Shown here piece by piece: positions 1-4,328 of a stretch of 5,783 bases of DNA (within the stretch, counting starts at the first letter, position 1; each line of letters opens with the position of its first letter). A program made the position numbers and the translations under genes. Source of the DNA: Thermoanaerobaculales bacterium (GTDB taxonomy: Bacteria > Acidobacteriota > Thermoanaerobaculia > Thermoanaerobaculales > Sulfomarinibacteraceae). The notes below the pieces were generated by a model, which saw only the letters and a list, made by a program, of their open reading frames with translations, ran no database searches and was not told the origin of the DNA. The stretch spans positions 1 to 5,783 of the forward strand of contig JAOZUP010000277.1 of assembly GCA_029938595.1 (NCBI GenBank), read 5' to 3'.

Positions 1-1
1 G

Positions 2-34
2 AACGACTGGAAGGTCGTGTATTCCTGGAACTGA
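2..34 (+). CDS. Possible C-terminal tail of an upstream gene (partial)
   Basis: Reading from base 2, the frame gives NDWKVVYSWN followed by TGA at 32-34. A short Trp-Lys-Val/Ile-Val-Tyr ending is typical of the last beta strand of SnoaL-like or DUF4440 proteins of the NTF2-like fold, so this may be the end of such a gene cut by the window edge. Ten codons are too few to be sure. A second frame is also open over this stretch but reads into the repeat array. Confidence 0.35.
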   Translation, partial: NDWKVVYSWN

Positions 35-40
35 GGAGTT

Positions 41-82
41 CTCAATTTTCAATTCTTACTTCTCAATTCTCAATTTTGAATT
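41..82. repeat. Degenerate 7-bp tandem array, CTCAATT type, six units
   Basis: Six consecutive heptamers can be read: CTCAATT, TTCAATT, CTTACTT, CTCAATT, CTCAATT, TTGAATT. Three are identical and the others differ by one to three bases. The array is AT-rich in an otherwise GC-rich window. It ends in a small palindrome, CAATT-TTG-AATTG (71-83). It lies between a probable gene end and the leader of the DUF481 gene. Confidence 0.7.
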
Positions 83-262
83 GCAGATCGCCACGGTGGT
101 TTTCCGTCGTTCGTAGTTAATACCCTGTCAGAAATACCGGCTTGTTTTCGAGGCGGTGCCGTGACAGTATCCCCGGACTCATCTGACATCAACGTTTTTC
201 TGATCAGTTGGTCCGGTGCAGACGGGGCCGCCTCGAGCGGTTAATCAGAAGGAGATGAAGCG
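83..262 (+). other. Leader region upstream of the DUF481 gene, no gene seen
   Basis: No credible reading frame occurs here. The region holds a perfect 9-bp inverted repeat, TCGAGGCGG at 148-156 and CCGCCTCGA at 228-236. It also has a looser pair, TGTCAGA at 126-132 and TCTGACA at 182-188, so the transcript could fold upstream of the gene. The ribosome binding site AAGGAG at 249-254 lies 8 nt before the start codon at 263. I found no convincing -35/-10 pair. Confidence 0.4.
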
Positions 263-1006
263 ATGAAACGTACGATGGTCGTAATAGCCCTGATACTCAC
301 TCTTGGAGCTTTCCCGCTCCTGGCGCATGAGGTGGAAGAGGAAGAGGAGCCGGAGCCGATCTGGGTGGGCTCGCTGGGTTTGGCCTGGCTCGCAACCAGC
401 GGCAACACCGACACCTCGACCCTCGGTCTCGATTTTGCTCTCGAACGCAAACCGGAGCCGTGGGGGCTCGAGTTCGCGGCTCGCGGCAACCGGGCCGATG
501 ACGGCGGGGTGACGACGGCGGAGAACTACCTCGTCTCCGCGCGTGCGGTGCGCAAGCTGAGCGCGCGGTGGGAGGCCTTCGGCGGGCTCGCGTGGGCGAA
601 GGACCCCTTCGCCGGCTTCGACTCACAGACCGTAGCCATGGCGGGCGCGACCTACATCGCGGTCGAAGGCAAACGTCACCTGCTGACGCTCGATGCCGGT
701 CTCGCCTACACCTGGGAAGACCGGGTGCCGCCTGAAGAGGACGTGGACTTCGCGGGCGGCCTTCTGGGTCTGAGTTGGGAGTGGAAGCTCGGGGCAAACT
801 CGAAGCTCACCGAGCGGTTTGTTCTCCACCCGAACTTCGATGATACGGACGATTGGCGGCTCATGTCGACGACCGCCATCGAGTCGTCCATCAACTCGTG
901 GCTGGCGCTCAGACTCGGATTCGATGTGCGCTACCGCAACCAGCCCATCGGCGACGCCGACGACACCGACACCACGTCGACCGCTTCGGTCGTCTTTACG
1001 TTCTAG
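263..1006 (+). CDS. DUF481 family outer-membrane beta-barrel protein
   Basis: This 247-residue protein belongs by appearance to the DUF481 (YdiY-like) family of outer-membrane proteins, whose substrate or role is unknown. Residues 1-21 form a signal peptide: basic MKR, a hydrophobic stretch, and a likely cut after the alanine of PLLA. A run of glutamates follows. The family signature SGNTDTSTLGLDF starts at residue 46. The rest alternates polar and hydrophobic residues with many aromatics, as expected for beta strands, and the chain ends in phenylalanine (VVFTF), the usual sorting signal for outer-membrane barrels. The start is supported by AAGGAG 8 nt upstream. Only 21 nt separate it from the MscS gene, so the two are probably co-transcribed. 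Barrel topology is inferred from composition. Confidence 0.85.
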   Translation: MKRTMVVIALILTLGAFPLLAHEVEEEEEPEPIWVGSLGLAWLATSGNTDTSTLGLDFALERKPEPWGLEFAARGNRADDGGVTTAENYLVSARAVRKLSARWEAFGGLAWAKDPFAGFDSQTVAMAGATYIAVEGKRHLLTLDAGLAYTWEDRVPPEEDVDFAGGLLGLSWEWKLGANSKLTERFVLHPNFDDTDDWRLMSTTAIESSINSWLALRLGFDVRYRNQPIGDADDTDTTSTASVVFTF

Positions 1007-1027
1007 AAAAATCAAAAGGAGAAGAAA

Positions 1028-1849
1028 ATGGAACAGCTGCAGCAACTACTCGACGCGGCCTGGCAAATGGTCCTTGACAACTACCTGCATGTGATCGCCG
1101 CGATCGTCATTCTCGTCGTCGGCCGCATGGTGGCCGGCTGGGCGCGCAAGCTCACCACCAGGGGTCTGAAGCGCGGCGACGTGGATGCGACGCTGGTCCC
1201 CTTCGTCGCCAAAATGGTGTACTACTCAATTCTCGCGGTGGTTGTGATCGCCGCGCTCAGCCGGCTCGGGGTGGCGACGACCTCGGTCATCGCGATCTTC
1301 GGCGCCGCGGGTCTTGCCGTCGGTCTCGCCCTCCAGGGCACGCTCGCCAACTTCGCCTCGGGCATCATGCTGCTCATCTTCCGCCCCTTCGATCTGGGTG
1401 ATTTCGTCGATGCCGCAGGAACGACGGGCACGGTCGAGGAGATCGGCATCTTCTCGACGACCCTCAAGAGCCCCGACAACATCAGGATCACCGTCCCCAA
1501 CGGGCAGGTCTACGGGGCGACGATCAAGAACTTCAACGGCTACGAGACCCGCCGCATCGACATGGTGATGGGCATCTCGTACGACGACAACATCCAGACC
1601 GCCATGGACACCATCCGCTCGATCGTGACCGCGGATGACCGCGTGCTGGCGGAGCCCGAGGTGCAGATCGCGGTGGGAAATCTCGGGGACTCGTCGGTGG
1701 ACCTGTTGGTGCGCCCGTGGTGCAACGCCGCCGACTACTGGAGTCTCAAGTTCGATCTTACTCGCCAACTCAAGGAGGGTCTCGAAGCTGCAGGTTGCTC
1801 GATTCCGTACCCGCAGACCGACGTGCATCTGCAACAGGTCGCGAGCTGA
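1028..1849 (+). CDS. mscS: Small-conductance mechanosensitive channel, MscS family
   Basis: This inner-membrane channel of 273 residues is close in length and layout to E. coli MscS (286 residues). It should open under membrane tension and release solutes during hypo-osmotic shock. Three membrane segments are visible at about residues 21-38, 62-80 and 87-118. The third is the pore helix, with the Gly/Ala-rich packing pattern of the family (GLALQGTLANFASGIMLLIF, starting at 99) followed by RPFDLGDFV. The beta domain has VPNGQ at 156-160 and KNF at 167-169, and the C-terminal domain ends with the typical PYPQTDVHL (260-268). AAAGGAG lies 6 nt before the ATG. It follows the DUF481 gene closely, which suggests a shared envelope-stress transcript. 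Paralogues are common in this family, so the exact physiological role is open. Confidence 0.93.
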   Translation: MEQLQQLLDAAWQMVLDNYLHVIAAIVILVVGRMVAGWARKLTTRGLKRGDVDATLVPFVAKMVYYSILAVVVIAALSRLGVATTSVIAIFGAAGLAVGLALQGTLANFASGIMLLIFRPFDLGDFVDAAGTTGTVEEIGIFSTTLKSPDNIRITVPNGQVYGATIKNFNGYETRRIDMVMGISYDDNIQTAMDTIRSIVTADDRVLAEPEVQIAVGNLGDSSVDLLVRPWCNAADYWSLKFDLTRQLKEGLEAAGCSIPYPQTDVHLQQVAS

Positions 1850-1856
1850 GGGCAAG

Positions 1857-1898
1857 ACTCGTAGACGCACGGGCGGGGATGAACCCCGCCCCTACGAG
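1857..1898. repeat. Palindrome in the convergent spacer, first copy
   Basis: The core is GGGCGGGG (1871-1878), loop ATGAA, CCCCGCCC (1884-1891), a perfect 8-bp stem. Outer arms CTCGTAG (1857-1863) and CTACGAG (1892-1898) also pair, leaving a 7-nt bulge on the left. It sits between two convergent genes, where it could block transcription from either side, but no T-run follows on either strand. It may instead be a dispersed palindromic repeat. Confidence 0.65.
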
Positions 1899-1907
1899 TT
1901 CCTTGGT

Positions 1908-1930
1908 AGGGGAGGGGTTTATCCCCTCCC
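1908..1930. repeat. Palindrome in the convergent spacer, second copy
   Basis: GGGAGGGG (1910-1917), loop TTTAT, CCCCTCCC (1923-1930) form a perfect 8-bp stem. It resembles the palindrome just upstream but differs at the centre of the stem and in the loop, so the two look like diverged copies of one element. Neither has a following T-run; bidirectional termination is possible but not shown. Confidence 0.6.
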
Positions 1931-1942
1931 TCTCGTGAGCTG

Positions 1943-2926
1943 TCACTCCGCTACGGCGACTATCTGCTCCATGAGCGCGTGTCCCTCCGGGGTGTCCGGG
2001 ACGATGCCGGGTTTCACGAGCCGTCTGGTCAGCTCGACCCAGTTGGGGTCGGCGGCAAAGACGGTGCGGAAGATGGGCAGGGCCTCATCGAGCTTGCCGC
2101 TGGTGGCGAGGGTTACTGCCGCCCAGTACTGGACTTCAACGTTGTCGCGGAGGAGTTCGGCGGCTTTGCCGTACTCGGCCATCGCGAGCTTGAGATCGTC
2201 TTGCTCGACCGCGAGGTCGCCCGCGTTCATGTGTTCGTAGGCGCGGTGGACCCTGAGCAGGCGGCGCATCTCGGCAATCGGCGTCGGATGGTCCTCGATG
2301 CGCAGCTCGAGGACCCGGTCGGCCCAGGAGCGGCCGGTGGACTCTCCCTTGACGATGATCATGGCCGCCGACTGCTTGCCGCGGATGTCGCCGCCGACCG
2401 ACTGCGCCGCCTCGAGCGCCGCCATCAGCCGATCAGCGAGGTCGCCCTCGGTTGACTCATAGGCCTTCGCCATGGCCGGCACGACCTTGTCGTTGAGCAT
2501 CATGTTTGCCTGGACGCTGTAGCCGTCGCCCACGTGGTGGCCCGCCGACTCGATGCACTTGGCGCCGGTGTGAGCGGCGACCGTGCCCGAGGTGTCGACG
2601 AAGGCAACCTGGCGCACGTCACGGCCGTCGTCCACCTTCAGCAGGGCGGTGAGGGCCTGGTCGGCCGACAGCCCGCTCTTCATCAGCTCGAGGCCTCGTG
2701 GCCCGTAGGCCGGGTCGACAAAGCTTTGGGTGGCGATCGCGCCCACTCCGGCCTCGGCCCAGGTCACGATCGAGCCGACCGAGAACCAGTGCGACTGCAC
2801 GGCAACACCCATCTGTCCGGTCGCCGCATCACGAGCAACGATCGAGTAAGTGTGGACCGGGCGGTCGACACCCGCAGTCGGGAGTGCAATAGCCATTGCG
2901 ATGAGAAAGAGAAAAATTCGACGCAT
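1943..2926 (-). CDS. Secreted DUF1028 family protein with C-terminal TPR-like repeats
   Basis: This 327-residue protein matches the DUF1028 family, which is related in fold to Ntn hydrolases but has no settled function. A signal peptide covers about residues 1-19 (basic MRR, then a hydrophobic core), so the product is exported. Family landmarks are HTYSIVARD (25-33), GVAVQSHWFSVG (40-51), a GVGAIATQSF stretch (60-69), YGPRGLELM (74-82), YSVQANMM (136-143) and GGDIRGKQSAA (178-188). Residues about 227-300 form two TPR-like helical hairpins (AMAEYGKAAELL, then LDEALPIFRTVFAADP), suggesting a protein or peptide contact surface. The ATG at 2926 is chosen because GGAGG lies 5 nt upstream and the signal peptide starts there. 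A longer in-frame ATG at 3007 would run through a hairpin and lacks these features. It converges on the MscS gene. Confidence 0.88.
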   Translation of the reverse strand: MRRIFLFLIAMAIALPTAGVDRPVHTYSIVARDAATGQMGVAVQSHWFSVGSIVTWAEAGVGAIATQSFVDPAYGPRGLELMKSGLSADQALTALLKVDDGRDVRQVAFVDTSGTVAAHTGAKCIESAGHHVGDGYSVQANMMLNDKVVPAMAKAYESTEGDLADRLMAALEAAQSVGGDIRGKQSAAMIIVKGESTGRSWADRVLELRIEDHPTPIAEMRRLLRVHRAYEHMNAGDLAVEQDDLKLAMAEYGKAAELLRDNVEVQYWAAVTLATSGKLDEALPIFRTVFAADPNWVELTRRLVKPGIVPDTPEGHALMEQIVAVAE

Positions 2927-2972
2927 GATGTCCTCCAAAGAGCTTGTTCCACCCGCGATGTTACTCCCCTTT

Positions 2973-3019
2973 TTCTTTTCTTCCGTGGGCGCCCGCCAGG
3001 CGCACACGGAAAAAAAGAA
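2973..3019. repeat. Long imperfect hairpin upstream of the DUF1028 gene
   Basis: A 15-nt arm (2973-2987, ending TTCCGTG) pairs with 3005-3019 (starting CACGGAA) with one mismatch. An inner stem GCGCC (2989-2993) with GGCGC (2999-3003) closes a 5-nt loop, CGCCA. On the minus strand it lies after the peroxiredoxin terminator and before the DUF1028 ribosome binding site. No T-run follows it in that direction, so a leader structure or a repeat element is as likely as a second terminator. Confidence 0.55.
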
Positions 3020-3023
3020 CTAC

Positions 3024-3061
3024 GAAAAAGTAAACCCCGCCTCCGTGGCGGAGGCGGGGTT
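3024..3061 (-). terminator. Intrinsic terminator of the peroxiredoxin gene
   Basis: A perfect 13-bp GC-rich stem pairs 3033-3045 (AACCCCGCCTCCG) with 3049-3061 across a TGG loop. On the minus strand the stem is followed by TTTACTTTTTC (down to about 3024), which supplies the U-tract. It lies about 20 nt after the peroxiredoxin stop. On the plus strand no T-run follows, so it is directional. Confidence 0.85.
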
Positions 3062-3081
3062 GGGAATTAAGCAACGGGGTC

Positions 3082-3708
3082 TCAGTCCTGAAGCGCCTCA
3101 TGCACGCGACCAACCATCTCAGGTCCTGGACGCAAGGTCTTGTCCCCCTCGTCCTTCCACTTGGAGGGACAGCCCTCGTCGGAGCCTTCCTTGGCCTTGC
3201 GCGAGAGGTAGAGGTTGGCCTTGAACTTTCGCATCAGCTCGTCGATGTTGCGGCCCATGTTGTAGAAGTTGACCTCGGAGTTGAAGAGGACGCCTTCCGG
3301 GCTGATGATGAAGGCGCCGCGCAGGGCGAGGCCGGTGTTTTCATCGTAGACGCCGAAGAGCCGCGACAGATTGCCGGTGGGGTCGGCGCCCATCGCGTAC
3401 TTGACGTCGGCAAGCTCTTTTTCGTCACGCTTCCACGCGAGGTGGACGAACTCGGTGTCGGTCGAAACCGTGATGAGCTCGGCGCCCATCTTTGCGAACC
3501 TATCCTGCTGCTCTGCCAGAGCAGCCATCTCGGTTGCTCAGACGAATGTAAAGTCCGCCGGGTAGAAGAAGAGGATCGTCCACTTTCCCTCCTTCTTGAT
3601 GTCGGCGAGGCTGCGCTTGCCGAAGCCGTGGTTCTCGGGCTCGTAGACGGCGAGCTCGAAGTCCGGCACCGGCTGGCCGATCTTGACCTGGGTGATCTCT
3701 TCGCTCAT
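3082..3708 (-). CDS. prxU: Selenocysteine-containing AhpC-type peroxiredoxin (UGA recoded at residue 57)
   Basis: This 208-residue cytoplasmic thiol/selenol peroxidase should reduce hydrogen peroxide and organic peroxides. The frame reads from ATG at 3708 through one in-frame TGA (3540-3538) to the TGA stop at 3084-3082. The TGA falls at codon 57, in FFYPADFTFV-U-ATE, where AhpC proteins have the peroxidatic cysteine of FTFVCPTE. Downstream sequence stays in frame and conserved: STDTEFVHLAWKRD (82-95), KYAMGADPTGNLSRLFGV (103-120), the active-site arginine in ALRGAFIISPEG (R130), and the resolving cysteine C180 in GCPSKW. It is therefore a 2-Cys AhpC in which the first cysteine is selenocysteine. 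The residue after Sec is Ala, not the usual Pro. AAGGGGGA precedes the ATG. A sequencing error or nonsense mutation is the alternative, but the position and the adjoining SECIS hairpin argue against it. selA, selB, selC and selD are not in the window. The symbol prxU is used by analogy with known Sec peroxiredoxins. Confidence 0.88.
3507..3540 (-). promoter_or_regulatory. Bacterial SECIS element, including the UGA codon
   Basis: On the minus strand the UGA (3540-3538) is followed by 12 nt, then GCTGCTCT (3525-3518), loop GGC (3517-3515) and AGAGCAGC (3514-3507), a perfect 8-bp stem. The apical loop begins 20 nt after the UGA and its first base is G. Both fit the known bacterial SECIS pattern: loop 16-37 nt from UGA, short upper stem, and a G among the first two loop bases. 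AACC (3535-3532) and GGTT further out could add a lower stem. It should recruit SelB carrying Sec-tRNA. Confidence 0.82.
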
Positions 3709-3743
3709 TGTTCGGTCCCCCTTTGGTTTTTGTAGCGTCGGCG

Positions 3744-3772
3744 AGTATAGAACGGCAGGATCAAAATAGGAA
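3744..3772 (-). promoter_or_regulatory. Putative sigma-70-type promoter of the peroxiredoxin gene
   Basis: On the minus strand TATACT (3749-3744) is a good -10 box. TTCCTA (3772-3767), 17 nt upstream, is a weak -35 that matches TTGACA at three positions. Transcription would begin near 3737, giving a leader of roughly 30 nt before the ATG at 3708. No OxyR- or PerR-type operator was recognised. Confidence 0.5.
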
Positions 3773-3822
3773 GAATTCTCGATTAGCGTCATAACTTTAC
3801 TCATCTTGTGCGAGGGGCATCA

Positions 3823-3979
3823 CCACAGAGGCACAGAGACACAGAGGTAGGCACAGAGGTTTTTCGTAGTTGGCGCTGCCTGATAGTAAGGAGATGCGGG
3901 GATGTATCACCATGAGGTCCCCATCACAACAAGAATATTATTCTCCGTGATTCTCTCTGTGTCCTCTGTGTCTCTGTGG
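3823..3979. repeat. Inverted pair of CACAGAG-type 8-bp arrays flanking an AT-richer spacer
   Basis: The left array reads CCACAGAG, GCACAGAG, ACACAGAG (3823-3846), with one more unit at 3851-3858 after GTAG. The right array (3955-3979) is its reverse complement: CTCTGTGT, an extra C, CTCTGTGT, CTCTGTGG. About 100 bp lie between the arrays, including a small GGGGA/TCCCC dyad and AATATTATT. No gene is visible. The whole could fold as a long stem-loop or represent a small dispersed repeat element in the divergent spacer. Confidence 0.7.
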
Positions 3980-4009
3980 TTTGAATGAGCTGGGCGTTTC
4001 GGAAATCGA

Positions 4010-4031
4010 ATACCCTACCGGGGTATGGTAT
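4010..4031 (+). promoter_or_regulatory. CsoR-type copper operator overlapping the csoR promoter
   Basis: ATACCC (4010-4015), TACCG, GGGTAT (4021-4026) form a perfect 6-bp dyad, and ATACC (4010-4014) also pairs with GGTAT (4027-4031). This closely resembles the operators of copper-sensing CsoR proteins, such as the B. subtilis copZA site. A possible -10 box, TATCAT (4029-4034), overlaps its right edge, so bound CsoR would block RNA polymerase. No good -35 box is seen. Apo-CsoR binding and release by Cu(I) are inferred from the family. Confidence 0.75.
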
Positions 4032-4040
4032 CATTCTCTG

Positions 4041-4328
4041 ATGATGGAGGTGGTGGTGGCGGTTGACGAACAGGTGCAGAAAAGCGCTCTCAGACGTCTG
4101 AGCATCATCGAGGGCCAGCTCAAGGGAGTGCGGCGGATGATCGAGGAGGGGGACGGCTGCGTCGAAATCCTGACCCAGATCTCGGCCATCCACGAGGCGC
4201 TGCGAGGTGTCGGCAAGGTAGTGGTGCGCCACCACATCGAAACCTGTGTCACCGAAGGGCTGCAGACGGCCAAAAAACAACAGCATCAGGACGAGCTCAT
4301 GGACCTGATCTACAAGCTGAGTAAATGA
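4041..4328 (+). CDS. csoR: CsoR family copper-sensing transcriptional repressor
   Basis: A small all-alpha DUF156 (CsoR/RcnR/FrmR) repressor. Landmarks are RRLSIIEGQLKGVRRMIEEGDGC, which is the family helix pair, and HHIETCV. The Cys-His-Cys triad that binds Cu(I) in CsoR is present: C40, H65 and C69 counted from 4041, or C35, H60 and C64 from 4056, almost the numbering of the M. tuberculosis protein (36, 61, 65). The retained His argues against the persulfide sensor CstR, and the lack of an N-terminal His argues against RcnR. The usual second-shell Tyr before the first Cys is Gly here. The start is uncertain. ATG 4041 is the first start after the operator, while GTG 4056 has GGAGG 5 nt upstream and gives a typical 90-residue protein. 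An ATG at 3981 would place the operator inside the gene and is unlikely. It overlaps the permease start by 4 nt. Confidence 0.9.
   Translation: MMEVVVAVDEQVQKSALRRLSIIEGQLKGVRRMIEEGDGCVEILTQISAIHEALRGVGKVVVRHHIETCVTEGLQTAKKQQHQDELMDLIYKLSK

Noticed and set aside
1979..2455. Plus-strand open frames opposite the DUF1028 gene (also 2534-3070)
   Set aside because: These are antisense shadows of a well-conserved gene in high-GC DNA; their translations show no family features.
2927..3007. Longer start for the DUF1028 protein at 3007
   Set aside because: It would be translated through a strong hairpin and would bury the signal peptide. The ATG at 2926 has GGAGG at the right spacing.
3100..3735. 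A 211-residue plus-strand frame opposite the peroxiredoxin gene
   Set aside because: It is open only because the peroxiredoxin codons leave few stops on the other strand. It runs through the promoter-proximal end of a conserved gene and resembles no known family.
3082..3804. Peroxiredoxin as a broken pseudogene or as two separate genes
   Set aside because: There is only one in-frame TGA, exactly at the catalytic codon, with no frameshift, intact conserved residues on both sides, and a SECIS-like hairpin at the correct distance. The downstream part alone has no plausible start signal.
4041..4328. RcnR, FrmR or CstR identity for the repressor
   Set aside because: The Cys-His-Cys pattern and the adjacent copper-type operator and exporter fit CsoR. 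CstR lacks the His, and RcnR or FrmR would need other N-terminal ligands.
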